From UBA1258 sp963643225 (GTDB taxonomy: Bacteria > Bacillota > Clostridia > Lachnospirales > Lachnospiraceae), in NCBI GenBank assembly GCA_963643225.1, contig CAVIIX010000002.1, positions 77,267 through 141,266 on the forward strand: 64,000 bases of DNA, read 5' to 3'. Positions 17,121 through 26,481 of the stretch are shown here, one piece after another. The notes under the pieces were generated by a model. The model searched no databases and had not been told where the DNA came from. It saw only the letters and a list, made by a program, of their open reading frames with translations. A program made the translations under genes and the position numbers. Positions within the stretch are counted from its first letter, which is position 1, and each line of letters starts with the position of its first letter.

Positions 17121-18914
17121 ATGCCGTTAATGGGTAGCCTCTATGTAGGTTCATCAGGATTACAAACAGCACAGAATGCACTTAATACGACTGCCCACAA
17201 CTTTTCAAACATGGACACTACGGGTTATGTGCGTCAGCAGGTATTACTTGCAGACAAAATCTACAACACCGTAAAATCAGGCTCCACTGCTACCTCCAGC
17301 CAGCAGGTAGGTCTCGGCGTTACCTATGATAAGGTAAGACAGGTAAGGGACTTTTTCCTTGACCAGTCCTATCGTAAGGAAAACGGAAGATCTGCTTTTT
17401 ATGAAACTTCCTATGAAGCAATGACGGAAGTAGAGGACCTGCTGGATGAATTAAACGACGATGCCAGCTTTAATAAGGCCATGACGGATATGTGGTCTAC
17501 AATCGAAGAGCTTGTAAAGACTCCCGACGATACTACGATCCAACGTATGCTGATTCAGAACTGCCAGAGCTTTTTAACAAACGCTACACAGGTATATCAG
17601 GGCTTGGTTGACTACCAGAATGAATTAAATGCACACATTAAAGAAAAGGTAGATAGAATCAACGAGCTTGGCAACGAAATCCAGTTTTTAAACGACCAGA
17701 TTAGAAAAATAGAAGTGGGCGGCATAGAAAGTGCCAATGACCTGCGGGATGCAAGAAATGAAGCTTTAGACGAACTTTCAGGCCTTGTAAATATTACGTA
17801 TAAAGAAAACATCTACGGAGCCGTTACGGTTAAGGTAGAAGGTGTTGACTTTGTAGTGGCAGACACGGTTTATGAAATGGATACTGAGCTGGATGCAAGT
17901 AGCGGCTTTTATACCCCTTACTGGAAGATAAACGCAAAATACACCTACAATTTACAGGGTGAGAGAATATACGACACAAGCGATGCCCACGTATTTAATC
18001 TTGAAGATTTGATTTCAAGCGAAAAAAATACGGACGTAGGCTCCCTTCGTTCAATGCTCTACGCAAGAGGCGATAAGGTGGCAGACTACACGGACATTCC
18101 TGTAAAGCCTGAAATTCCCAATTCATCGGATTATCCTCTTGGCACATCAGACCCTGATTATATAGCGGCGGTTGATGACTATGAAAAGAAGCTTTCAATA
18201 TATGAAGAAAAGGTTGACTATTACAATCACACAATTGCCCAGTCCGTGTGTATGAACATTGAAGCGGAATTCGATCAGCTCATACATAACGTGGTAATGG
18301 CAGTTAACGACGTTTTGTACAAGGCCTATAAGGAATCTGGCGGCACCTACATGGCCTCAGAGGATGGCTCGCCCTTACAGATATTTAAAAAGCTTGAGAC
18401 ACCCGCCTATGTATACGATGAAACTGCAGGCAGCACTGAGGTCGAAAGATGGGTGTGGCAGGAAGAAAACGTAGATGATGACTTTTATTCAGACACACTT
18501 TATTCGATTTTAAACATAGAAGTAAATCCGGCACTTGTGAGAGAAGCCGGCAAGATGAAATTTATTAAGGAAGACGGTACGGTAGATTATGAGACTGCAA
18601 AAAAAATAGCGGCGGCCTTCGATGCGGATATCTACAGCTTAAACCCTAATGTTACAACAACCTGTTCTTTAAACACCTACTACACAAATTTAGTGTCACA
18701 GGTAGCAAATTCCGGTTCGGTTTATAAAAACATTGCAGAATCCCAGCAAAAAACCGTGGATGCAATCGATTATAAGAGAGAACAGGTAGTGGGTGTATCG
18801 AGTGATGAAGAGCTTACATCCATGATTAAATATCAGAATGCTTATAACGCTTCCTCAAGATACATAAACGTTATAAACGAAATGCTTGAACACCTTATAA
18901 ATTCAATGGGTTAA
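17121..18914 (+). CDS. flgK: flagellar hook-associated protein FlgK (copy 1)
   Basis: HAP1, the hook-filament junction protein, 597 residues, exported through the flagellar channel without a cleaved signal. The N-terminal D0 helix contains GLQTAQNALNTTAHNFSN (near 14-31) followed by GYVRQQ. The C-terminal D0 helix ends MIKYQNAYNASSRYINVINE, a near-signature of FlgK. The middle domain is variable. It is followed 20 bases later by a second FlgK. Confidence 0.92.
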   Translation: MPLMGSLYVGSSGLQTAQNALNTTAHNFSNMDTTGYVRQQVLLADKIYNTVKSGSTATSSQQVGLGVTYDKVRQVRDFFLDQSYRKENGRSAFYETSYEAMTEVEDLLDELNDDASFNKAMTDMWSTIEELVKTPDDTTIQRMLIQNCQSFLTNATQVYQGLVDYQNELNAHIKEKVDRINELGNEIQFLNDQIRKIEVGGIESANDLRDARNEALDELSGLVNITYKENIYGAVTVKVEGVDFVVADTVYEMDTELDASSGFYTPYWKINAKYTYNLQGERIYDTSDAHVFNLEDLISSEKNTDVGSLRSMLYARGDKVADYTDIPVKPEIPNSSDYPLGTSDPDYIAAVDDYEKKLSIYEEKVDYYNHTIAQSVCMNIEAEFDQLIHNVVMAVNDVLYKAYKESGGTYMASEDGSPLQIFKKLETPAYVYDETAGSTEVERWVWQEENVDDDFYSDTLYSILNIEVNPALVREAGKMKFIKEDGTVDYETAKKIAAAFDADIYSLNPNVTTTCSLNTYYTNLVSQVANSGSVYKNIAESQQKTVDAIDYKREQVVGVSSDEELTSMIKYQNAYNASSRYINVINEMLEHLINSMG

Positions 18915-18934
18915 TAAAGCGAAAGGAGTATTAG

Positions 18935-20803
18935 ATGCCTTCACAATTTTTTGGACTTAACATTTCATATACGGGGCTTCTTGCGGCAAACGCAAATTTA
19001 AATACTACGGCCAACAATATATCCAATGCTGAAACAGACGGCTATAGCCGTCAGCAGGCAGTCCAGGAAGCAAGCAAAGCCTTACGTACCTTTACAACAT
19101 ATGGCTGTGCCGGTGCAGGCGTTGACACTATTGCCATCGAAAGAATCCACGATGATTTCTATGATGATAAATACTGGGATAATTCCCAAAACCTAGGCGA
19201 CGCAACCGCCAAGGCTTATTACATGGAATCAATCGAAAATTATTTTACGGACACAGATGATAATTCAGGCTTTAATACAGCCTTTAATTTAATGTTCAAT
19301 GCTCTTGAAGAAGTACAGAAAAATGCAGGAGACAAGGCTACAAAATCACAGTTTGTAATGTATGCCAAGTCTTTATGCGAATATTTCAACACGGTTTCAA
19401 ATCAGTTATCGGAGCTTCAGAAGGACATTAACACTGAAATCAAGGATACGGTTTCAGAGATTAATTCAATTGCCGAGCAGATTGCCACATTGAATAAACA
19501 GATTAACGTAATCGAAGTAGGCGGCGGCACGGCCAATGAATTAAGAGATAAAAGAAACCTTTTAATCGACGAGCTTTCTACCTATACGGATGTAGAAACC
19601 TCTGAAACTCCCATTAAAGATACCAACAACAACCTGGACACCGGTGCAAATCGTTACATGGTGAGAATTGCCGGCAATCAGGTGCTTGTAGATACCAACG
19701 AATACAGAACCCTGGAATGCGTGGCAAGAGAGTCAAACGAAACAATAAATCAGTGCGATGCCTCAGGGCTTTATGAAATCAACTGGAGCGACGGAGCAGA
19801 CTTTAATATCTATTCAAACATGATAGGCGGTAAGCTTCAGGGACTTCTTGAATTAAGAGACGGTAACAATACAGAAAATTTCAGGGGCTTGGTTGACACC
19901 CTGAATCTTACCAAGAATACCGTTACGGTCGAGGTTTCCCTAGACTATTTAAAGGACCTTGATAAGTGCACCTTATCTTCCCACGGCGGTAAGATAAGAC
20001 TCGGGGCAGAGGAATATTATTACACAGACTGGACGTATTCTTACGACCTTGCTACAGATAAATGCTACTACACCTTCCAGCTTGATGATAACTACGGAGA
20101 CTGTAAGCTTTCTACATCAAGAATCGGAAAAGAAGTAAATGTGGGCTCTTCGATTTCCTATCAGGGTATTCCTTATTATCAGGAGCAGCTAAATGAATTT
20201 GTAAGACTGTTTTCAAGAACCTTTAACGATATTCTGACTAAGAACGGCTCTGTTGACGGTAACGGCGATGCTGCCACAAGACTTCTGCTTGCCATTAACG
20301 CAAACGGTGGACAGCTTGATTTTTCGGATTATTACACGGCAACGACAGGTACAGTTACAACCCTTACAAATTCTTCAAACAGCTATTATAAATTAACGGC
20401 AGCCAATTTTTCAATCAGTGAATACATTGAAGAGGATGCCGCAAGACTTGCTACCCGTACCGGAGCAAGCGAAGGTGAATCAAAGGCAGATGTTATTGAC
20501 GAGCTTTTAAAAATTAAGGATGATAAGAGCCTGTTTTCCTTCAGGGGCGGCACATCGAGCGAATTTTTACAAAGCGTTTTGTCGGACGTAGCCTTAAACG
20601 CATCGAGAGCAAACTCATCAAAGGGCTATTACACCACCATGTCAAACACTATTGACAATCAGAGACTATCGGTTTCGGGAGTTGACTCTGACGAAGAAGC
20701 GGTAAGCCTTGTAAAATATCAGAACGCATACAACCTGGCATCAAGGATGATCCAGACCTTTACCGAAATTTATGACAGATTAATTTTGGAAACGGGTGTT
20801 TAA
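18935..20803 (+). CDS. flgK: flagellar hook-associated protein FlgK (copy 2)
   Basis: A second HAP1-like protein, 622 residues. Its N-terminal LNTTANNISNAETDGYSRQQ and C-terminal EEAVSLVKYQNAYNLASRMI are both FlgK-type, and it is closer to the general FlgK pattern than copy 1. The middle domains of the two copies differ strongly, so this is an old duplication. AAAGGAG precedes the start. Both may be junction proteins of stacked rings, or one may be used under other conditions. Confidence 0.9.
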   Translation: MPSQFFGLNISYTGLLAANANLNTTANNISNAETDGYSRQQAVQEASKALRTFTTYGCAGAGVDTIAIERIHDDFYDDKYWDNSQNLGDATAKAYYMESIENYFTDTDDNSGFNTAFNLMFNALEEVQKNAGDKATKSQFVMYAKSLCEYFNTVSNQLSELQKDINTEIKDTVSEINSIAEQIATLNKQINVIEVGGGTANELRDKRNLLIDELSTYTDVETSETPIKDTNNNLDTGANRYMVRIAGNQVLVDTNEYRTLECVARESNETINQCDASGLYEINWSDGADFNIYSNMIGGKLQGLLELRDGNNTENFRGLVDTLNLTKNTVTVEVSLDYLKDLDKCTLSSHGGKIRLGAEEYYYTDWTYSYDLATDKCYYTFQLDDNYGDCKLSTSRIGKEVNVGSSISYQGIPYYQEQLNEFVRLFSRTFNDILTKNGSVDGNGDAATRLLLAINANGGQLDFSDYYTATTGTVTTLTNSSNSYYKLTAANFSISEYIEEDAARLATRTGASEGESKADVIDELLKIKDDKSLFSFRGGTSSEFLQSVLSDVALNASRANSSKGYYTTMSNTIDNQRLSVSGVDSDEEAVSLVKYQNAYNLASRMIQTFTEIYDRLILETGV

Positions 20804-20848
20804 AAATGGATTTTAAGCCGATACATATACTAGTAGAGGTATAAAATC

Positions 20849-22267
20849 ATGAGAATTACTAATAAGATTATTCAGAACAATTCATTAACCAATATAAATA
20901 CAAACAAAGCCTTAGAGGATAAGCTGTCAACGATGATATCTTCTGAAAAGAAGATTTCAAGACCTTCAGATGATCCCATTATTGCGCTTCGCTCTTTAAG
21001 ACTTCGTACAAGCGTCAATCAGACCACACAGTATGCTGAAAAAAACGTTGAAGATGCAAAAAGCTGGCTTACGGTTACAGAGGATGCAATCGACACCCTG
21101 ACAGACATCATTACAGATGTTCGTGCCCAGTATAACAAGGCTACAAGCGATCAGCTGCAGTCCGGAGACAGACGTATCATTATCGAAAATCTTGAATCCC
21201 TGGCTGCTGAAATATACAATACAGGCAATGTGGATTTTGCAGGACGCTCTGTTTTTACAGGCTATCGTACAGAATCAACTCTTACCTTCCAGACACAGGC
21301 AGATGTTAATTATACTATTGAAGAGACTGAAAAAACCGCTTCCTTAGACAGAATAAGCTTTGTACATCAGGGAGACGCTGAAAACGATGTCTATACTGAA
21401 AGCCTTCAGCGCATACGCCTTTCCTACAATTCCCTTACGGACACTGCTCCTACGGTTTTAGTGACTCAGAACGGCGTCGAAACGAATTTAACCTTAACCG
21501 TTAAAGCTTCATCTGACGACCCTTATGCTTATGCAAAAGAAACAGACGGTGCCGTAGTATACATTCCGGAAACCGGTGAGATTATTTTTAACGAAAAGGC
21601 AGAGATATCAGAGGAGGCTGAATATAAAGTTACTTACAATAAGGAGCAGTGGAAATCCGGCGACTTAAGACCGGAACACTACTTTAATTGCTACGATAGC
21701 ACAAATGGAATACAATATAGCTCCCATAGTGGGGAAATCAAATATAATGTAGGAGTAAACCAGTCCTTAAGAATCAATACAACTCCGGATGAATGCTTCA
21801 GCCACAGCATTGTAAGAGATTTACAGGATGTAGTGAATGCACTGAAAGAGACAGAAGATATTGAAAGCAGGATAACCGAAATTGAAACAGAAATAAAGGG
21901 CTATGATGAAACAGAGACCGCAAAAATCAAGGATGCAAATATACGCCTGGATGCGGCTAAGAAAGCAAAAACCTTTATAGACGATAAGCTTCACACAATG
22001 CTTTCAGAAACTATTTCAAAGGCTCAGGGATATTTAGATGCCAACAACGTGGCTTTAACAAACTGCGGTACACGTTCAAAGCGGCTCGAACTCATTGAAA
22101 ACCGTCTCGACACTCAGCTTGAATCCTTAAAGGAATTGAAGAGTGAAAACGAGGATGCAGACATTGCGGAAACTGCAATTTTGCTTTCGAGCGCCCAGTA
22201 CGCCTACGACGCAGCTTTACTTGCCACCAGCAAGATTATTAAAGAAAGCTTACTTAATTACGTTTAA
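20849..22267 (+). CDS. flgL: flagellar hook-associated protein FlgL
   Basis: HAP3, the second junction protein, 472 residues. The N-terminal MRITNKIIQNNSLTNINTNK and KKISRPSDDPI near 34-44 are FlgL hallmarks, and the C-terminal helix (AILLSSAQYAYDAALLATSK) matches the flagellin-like D0 end. It is longer than E. coli FlgL (317), with a beta-rich middle domain. GCCGATAC at 20817-20824 resembles a sigma-28 -10 box but lacks a correctly spaced TAAA, so this gene is probably read from upstream. Confidence 0.92.
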   Translation: MRITNKIIQNNSLTNINTNKALEDKLSTMISSEKKISRPSDDPIIALRSLRLRTSVNQTTQYAEKNVEDAKSWLTVTEDAIDTLTDIITDVRAQYNKATSDQLQSGDRRIIIENLESLAAEIYNTGNVDFAGRSVFTGYRTESTLTFQTQADVNYTIEETEKTASLDRISFVHQGDAENDVYTESLQRIRLSYNSLTDTAPTVLVTQNGVETNLTLTVKASSDDPYAYAKETDGAVVYIPETGEIIFNEKAEISEEAEYKVTYNKEQWKSGDLRPEHYFNCYDSTNGIQYSSHSGEIKYNVGVNQSLRINTTPDECFSHSIVRDLQDVVNALKETEDIESRITEIETEIKGYDETETAKIKDANIRLDAAKKAKTFIDDKLHTMLSETISKAQGYLDANNVALTNCGTRSKRLELIENRLDTQLESLKELKSENEDADIAETAILLSSAQYAYDAALLATSKIIKESLLNYV

Positions 22268-22278
22268 GGAGAGAAGAC

Positions 22279-22743
22279 ATGACTATTGAAACAAGAGTAT
22301 TTGGGGAAGTAACAATCGACACTTCTAAAATCATTCATTTTGAACAGGGCATAGTAGGCTTCCCAGAGCTTACGGATTTTGCTCTTATATACGACCTTGA
22401 AAAGGGCGACAACGCCGGAATACGCTGGATGCAGTCCATTCAGGAGCCTGCTTTTGCAATGCCCGTTATGGACCCCTTGACGGTTAAGCCAGACTATAAC
22501 CCGGAGGTGGACGAAGCAGTGCTTACGCCCCTTGGAAAATTAGAACCAGACGAAATGCTTGTGCTTGTAACTGTAACGGTTCCAAAGGATTTAACAAAGA
22601 TGAGCGTCAACTTAAAGGCTCCAATCGTCATCAATGTCAGCGAAAGAAAAGCTGTTCAGTTAATTCTCGATAGCGATAATTATTTAGTAAAGTTCCCTGT
22701 TTATGATATAATCAAGGCAGGCAAGAAGGAGGGAACATGTTAG
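22279..22743 (+). CDS. fliW: flagellar assembly factor FliW
   Basis: A small beta-barrel protein (154 residues) that binds either flagellin or CsrA, and so senses unexported flagellin. Typical segments are FEQGIVGFPELTDFALI near 23-39 and NLKAPIVINVSERKAVQLIL near 113-132. Its last codons overlap csrA by 7 bases, with the csrA ribosome binding site inside fliW, giving fixed stoichiometry of the two antagonists. Confidence 0.95.
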   Translation: MTIETRVFGEVTIDTSKIIHFEQGIVGFPELTDFALIYDLEKGDNAGIRWMQSIQEPAFAMPVMDPLTVKPDYNPEVDEAVLTPLGKLEPDEMLVLVTVTVPKDLTKMSVNLKAPIVINVSERKAVQLILDSDNYLVKFPVYDIIKAGKKEGTC

Positions 22744-22958
22744 CATTATCCCGTAAAAAGAACGAAGCACTGGTTATCAACAACAACGTTGAAATCACAA
22801 TTTTAGAGATTAAAGGCGAACAGGTTAAAATCGGAATTTCCGCGCCAAAGGAAGTACCCGTTTACAGAAAAGAAGTCTATTTACAGATTCAGGAGGCAAA
22901 TAAAGCCGCAATGAATGCTGAAGACGCAATGGAAAATTTAAAAAATTTATTTTCATAA
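22737..22958 (+). CDS. csrA: translational regulator CsrA
   Basis: An RNA-binding dimer (73 residues) that blocks ribosome access at GGA-containing hairpins. R6 (LALSRKKNE) and R44 (APKEVPVYRKEVY), the main RNA-contact positions, are both present. In Bacillus it represses flagellin translation and is antagonised by FliW. Matching hairpin sites lie in this window before flaG, flagellin and the FliD-like gene. Confidence 0.95.
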   Translation: MLALSRKKNEALVINNNVEITILEIKGEQVKIGISAPKEVPVYRKEVYLQIQEANKAAMNAEDAMENLKNLFS

Positions 22959-22963
22959 AACAC

Positions 22964-22990
22964 TAAAGTTTATTAATCAGGCTCCGATAT
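22964..22990 (+). promoter_or_regulatory. sigma-28 promoter of the flaG-fliD-fliS operon
   Basis: TAAA, 15 bases, TCCGATAT: one mismatch to the SigD consensus. The predicted start near 22998 gives a leader of about 45 bases that contains the GGA-loop hairpin. Confidence 0.85.
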
Positions 22991-23014
22991 ATATCATATC
23001 AGGAACCTTTATAT

Positions 23015-23030
23015 GCGGAACGGATTCCGC
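23015..23030 (+). promoter_or_regulatory. candidate CsrA-binding hairpin in the flaG leader
   Basis: GCGGAA, loop CGGA, TTCCGC: a perfect 6-bp stem with GGA exposed. A second GGA lies in the Shine-Dalgarno AAAGGAG 13 bases downstream, matching the two-site mode of CsrA. Confidence 0.6.
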
Positions 23031-23045
23031 GAAAGGAGAATGAAG

Positions 23046-23453
23046 ATGGCAATTGAATCTATTAACAGCGTGATGACAGCTCAGGCTATTCAGCCCGCCA
23101 ATTCAAGCGCTAAAACTGCAGTGGAGTACACGGATGTTTCTATAGCAGAATCTACACCCAAGGTAGATACAACTACACGCGTGGTTGAGAATACCGAAGG
23201 TAAGTCCAACGATTCCTATTCGGAACACGAACCCTCCAGAGAACAGCTCCAGAGAGCAGTTGAAGATCTTAATAAGAAAATGGGCAATGCGGAAGCTATT
23301 TATGGATTCCATGAGGCTACCAACCGCGTTACTATCAAAATCGTGGATAAGGACACAAAGGACGTTATCCGCGAAGTGCCTGCAGAAAAGACTCTTGACA
23401 TGATTGCCAAGGTTTGGGAAATTGCCGGCTTGCTGGTTGACGAAAAACGGTAA
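23046..23453 (+). CDS. flaG: flagellar protein FlaG
   Basis: A protein of 135 residues that influences filament length in other bacteria. The C-terminal 70 residues carry the FlaG pattern (LQRAVEDLNKKMGNAEAIYG, VTIKIVDKDTKDVIREVPAE). The N-terminal half is disordered and Thr/Ser-rich. The start at 23046 is chosen because AGGAG lies 7 bases before it; ATG at 23040 is too close and one at 23013 lies within the leader hairpin. Confidence 0.88.
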   Translation: MAIESINSVMTAQAIQPANSSAKTAVEYTDVSIAESTPKVDTTTRVVENTEGKSNDSYSEHEPSREQLQRAVEDLNKKMGNAEAIYGFHEATNRVTIKIVDKDTKDVIREVPAEKTLDMIAKVWEIAGLLVDEKR

Positions 23454-23512
23454 ACTATGCACTGAAGCACCTTTTCTTTTGCTGGAAAGGAAACGGTATG
23501 GAGGATTGAAAT

Positions 23513-25459
23513 ATGGCAAACAGAATTACGGGTATGTATTCGGGACTCGATACCGAATCGTTAATTGAAGAACTGGTTAAAGCCAAAAGCAAGAAGGTTG
23601 AAACCTTAAATAAAGAAAAGACGAAATTAGAGTGGAAGCAGGAAAAATGGGAGGCTCTTAACACAAAGATTAAGAATTTCTATTCAAAAACGGTTGCAAA
23701 TATGCGCTGGTCCACTTCCTTTACAAAAAAGGCAACAACTGTAAACGATACAAACGCAGTAAGCGTTATCACAGGCTCCTCTGCCATGAACAGCGTGCAG
23801 AATTTATCGATTAAAAAGCTTGCAAGCTCAGGCTATCTTACGGGCGCTAATGTAAACCTAAGCGATGGTACAAAGGCTACAGGCGATTCGTTAATTACAA
23901 GCCTTAAATTTAATGATGATACAACTTTTAGCGGCACCGGTTCCTTTACTGTTACCACAAAAGGCAGCTCTGCCACAATTAATATTAGCGAAACCACCAC
24001 TATTTCAAATGTTGTGTCACAGTTAAACGCAGCAGGTGTTACGGCTAATTTTGATGAAAAGAATCAGCGCTTATTTATAGGCGCCACCACCAGCGGTAAG
24101 GATGCGGACTTTACAATTACTGCAGATAACGCAGCAGGCACCACCGCCCTGAGTGTTCTTGGTATCAACGCAGCTCCTGATGAAACCACACTTTCCGAAT
24201 ATTCAAAGGTTGCAGCTTATTCTTCATATTTTACAGGAGAATCTGCAAGCGACTGGGTAGATGCAATTTACACAGAAGAAAATATCGGAACGGACATTTA
24301 TAACAGATTTAAGACCCTGGCTTCAGCAGGCTATCAGACAAAGATTACTGCAAAACAGGCTGAAGTTACTGCAAAGCAGGCAGAAATCGACGAGCTTTCA
24401 AAGATAGAAGAGGGAGATGAAAAGGACGAAGCTGCAATTGCAGCAAAGACTGCTGAATTGGAAGCTTTACAGGCAGAATTAGATGAATTAAATACTAATT
24501 TTAATGCAGGAACCTTTGACTTTGAAACCCTGGAAGCTGCTGCTGCAGCCTTAAAGGCGGCTGTAGATTATGCTTCAACGGCTTCATCACTTCCGGCTTC
24601 ATACTATAATTCAGGGGATAACGGAGCTAAAAAGCTTACCGGCTATGATGCCGTAATTGAATTAAACGGCGTGGAATTTACATCAAATACCAATAACATT
24701 GAAGTTAATGGCCTTACCTTTACCTGCAAGGCGCTTGCCGAAAATGTTACGGTTACTACCCAGGATGACACTGACGGTATCTATGATATGGTTAAGAGCT
24801 TCCTTAAGGAATATAATTCTTTAATCAATGAAATGGATGAAGCATACAATGCGGATGCTACCAGTGTTGAGCCTTTAACAGATGAAGAGAAGGATGCGGT
24901 TTCCGATTCTGAAGCTGAAAAGCTTGAAAATAAGGTTAAGGATTCTTTATTAAGAAAAGACACTACACTTGGTACGCTCTTTACCAGTATGTATAACCTT
25001 ATGGCTCAGGGCATTGAAGTGAATGACAAGACAATGTATTTATCAGATTTTGGCATCAATACATTAAGTTATTTTACCGCAGCAGACGGAGAGAAGCATG
25101 CGCTTCACATTGATGGTGATGCAGATGATGCGAGCACTTTGGGTAATTCCGATAAATTAAAATCCATGATAGCAGGCGATCCGGATACGGTTGTGAGCTT
25201 CTTTACAAAGCTTGGTAAGAATTTATATACAAAATTAAATGATTTATCAGATAGCAGAGAAGGATATCAGACCTATGGAAGCTTCTATCAGGATAAATAT
25301 TTAAAGACAAATATTTCAAATTACACCACCAAAATTTCCGATGCGGAAGAAAAGCTTCAGGATGAAGAAGACAAGCTTTACGATAAATTTGCCGCAATGG
25401 AAACAGCACTTTCAAAGCTTGATTCACAGACCTCTTATATAAGCAGTTTGTTTAGCTAA
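23513..25459 (+). CDS. fliD: flagellar filament cap protein FliD
   Basis: HAP2, which caps the filament and promotes flagellin folding; 648 residues. The FliD N-terminus (ITGMYSGLDTESLIEELVKA) and the C-terminal coiled coil (residues about 600-640) are clear. Inside the variable region, residues about 273-335 form a charged Ala/Glu/Lys-rich coiled coil (AKQAEVTAKQAEIDELSK and ELEALQAELDELN) not usual in this position. It is followed 47 bases later by fliS. Confidence 0.92.
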   Translation: MANRITGMYSGLDTESLIEELVKAKSKKVETLNKEKTKLEWKQEKWEALNTKIKNFYSKTVANMRWSTSFTKKATTVNDTNAVSVITGSSAMNSVQNLSIKKLASSGYLTGANVNLSDGTKATGDSLITSLKFNDDTTFSGTGSFTVTTKGSSATINISETTTISNVVSQLNAAGVTANFDEKNQRLFIGATTSGKDADFTITADNAAGTTALSVLGINAAPDETTLSEYSKVAAYSSYFTGESASDWVDAIYTEENIGTDIYNRFKTLASAGYQTKITAKQAEVTAKQAEIDELSKIEEGDEKDEAAIAAKTAELEALQAELDELNTNFNAGTFDFETLEAAAAALKAAVDYASTASSLPASYYNSGDNGAKKLTGYDAVIELNGVEFTSNTNNIEVNGLTFTCKALAENVTVTTQDDTDGIYDMVKSFLKEYNSLINEMDEAYNADATSVEPLTDEEKDAVSDSEAEKLENKVKDSLLRKDTTLGTLFTSMYNLMAQGIEVNDKTMYLSDFGINTLSYFTAADGEKHALHIDGDADDASTLGNSDKLKSMIAGDPDTVVSFFTKLGKNLYTKLNDLSDSREGYQTYGSFYQDKYLKTNISNYTTKISDAEEKLQDEEDKLYDKFAAMETALSKLDSQTSYISSLFS

Positions 25460-25506
25460 ATAAGCAGATTTTGATTAATTATAAATAATAAGAAAGGATT
25501 TTGCTT

Positions 25507-25884
25507 ATGCCTTTACCTAATGCCTATACTCAATACAATACAAGCAGAATACTTACGGCATCCCCTGCAGAGCTTACACTTTTACTTTACGAGGGCGCCA
25601 TTAAATTTGGCAATATTGCAATCGTAAAGATGGAGCAGAAGGATATACAGGGAGCTCATAATAACATTGTAAGAGTTGAACGCATTATTGACTATTTGCG
25701 GGAAACCTTAGACATGAAATATGCGGTTGCAGAAGACTTTGAACGTATTTATTCTTATCTTTCAAAACGCATTTTGGATGCGCAGATGTCAAAAGACCCT
25801 AAGGACATGGAAGAAGTTGTAATGCATTTAAGATCTGTAAGGGACAATTGGAAGGAAGTAATGAAAAGGGCAAAGGTTTCTTGA
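25507..25884 (+). CDS. fliS: flagellin export chaperone FliS
   Basis: A cytoplasmic helical-bundle chaperone (125 residues) that keeps flagellin unpolymerised before export. Landmarks are NAYTQYNTSRILTASPAELT near 4-23, LLYEGAI and RRVERII-like helices (NIVRVERIIDYLRETLD). ATG at 25507 is preferred over TTG at 25501 because AAAGGA lies at proper distance. In Bacillus, FliS also joins the FliW-CsrA circuit. Confidence 0.93.
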   Translation: MPLPNAYTQYNTSRILTASPAELTLLLYEGAIKFGNIAIVKMEQKDIQGAHNNIVRVERIIDYLRETLDMKYAVAEDFERIYSYLSKRILDAQMSKDPKDMEEVVMHLRSVRDNWKEVMKRAKVS

Positions 25885-25888
25885 ATAA

Positions 25889-26356
25889 ATGGCAAATGTT
25901 TATGTGACTGCTTTAACAGAAAGCTTAGAAAAGAAAATTGAAATCCTTAATGAAATTCACAAAAGGGATGAGGAACAGCTTGAAATAGCAGGTAAGGTGC
26001 CCTTTTCTTTTGAAGACTTTGACAAAAACGCAGAAGCCAAAAACATACTTATTTATAAATTAAATAAGCTTGATGAAGGCTTTGAATCGGTTTTTGAAAA
26101 GGTGAAAACTGAAATTAATGAAAACAAGCCAGCATATGCTTTGGAAATTAAAAGAATGCAGGAGCTTATCAGCAGGATTACTGATTTAAGCACAAAAATA
26201 CAGGCAGAGGAAGCAAGAAACAAGGCTGCCATAGAAAAGGCATTTAAATCAGAAAAAGAAAAGATTAAAACAAATCGTTCAACGGTTAAGGCAATTAATT
26301 CCTATTCACGGACCATGAAGTCAATGCCTTTAGGCATTTCTGACTGGAATGGATGA
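25889..26356 (+). CDS. putative flagellar chaperone, FliT/FlgN-like
   Basis: A helical, highly charged protein of 155 residues beginning 4 bases after the fliS stop. The position is that of fliT in many flagellar operons, and the long amphipathic helices (LEKKIEILNEIHKRDEEQLE, then AEEARNKAAIEKAFKSEKEK) fit an export chaperone. A short C-terminal motif INSYSRTM precedes a hydrophobic tail. Sequence identity to FliT is not obvious to me; role inferred from place and fold. Confidence 0.65.
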   Translation: MANVYVTALTESLEKKIEILNEIHKRDEEQLEIAGKVPFSFEDFDKNAEAKNILIYKLNKLDEGFESVFEKVKTEINENKPAYALEIKRMQELISRITDLSTKIQAEEARNKAAIEKAFKSEKEKIKTNRSTVKAINSYSRTMKSMPLGISDWNG

Positions 26357-26408
26357 CAGGGCTAAAGAATTATCGGTACTTTAGTCACAAAAAAATGCAA
26401 TTCAGGTA

Positions 26409-26435
26409 TTAATTTATCGGTAAGTCTGCCGATAT
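26409..26435 (+). promoter_or_regulatory. sigma-28 promoter of flagellin
   Basis: TTAA, 15 bases, GCCGATAT: the -10 box is a perfect SigD match and the -35 has one mismatch. An inverted repeat (TATCGG at 26415-26420, CCGATA at 26429-26434) overlaps the -10, and the sequence TTATCGGTA also occurs at 26370-26378. Confidence 0.88.
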
Positions 26436-26445
26436 ATTATACAAG

Positions 26446-26467
26446 AGAAGAGAAATAATTCTCTTCT
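26446..26467 (+). promoter_or_regulatory. 5'-end stabilising hairpin of the flagellin mRNA
   Basis: AGAAGAGAA, loop ATAA, TTCTCTTCT: a perfect 9-bp stem beginning within a few bases of the predicted start of the transcript. Such 5' stems protect abundant mRNAs from decay. Confidence 0.6.
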
Positions 26468-26481
26468 TAACAAATCACATT

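Noticed and set aside
20801..20824. Sigma-28 promoter before flgL
   Set aside because: GCCGATAC is a good -10 box, but the nearest TAAA leaves only 12 bases of spacing; not called as a promoter.
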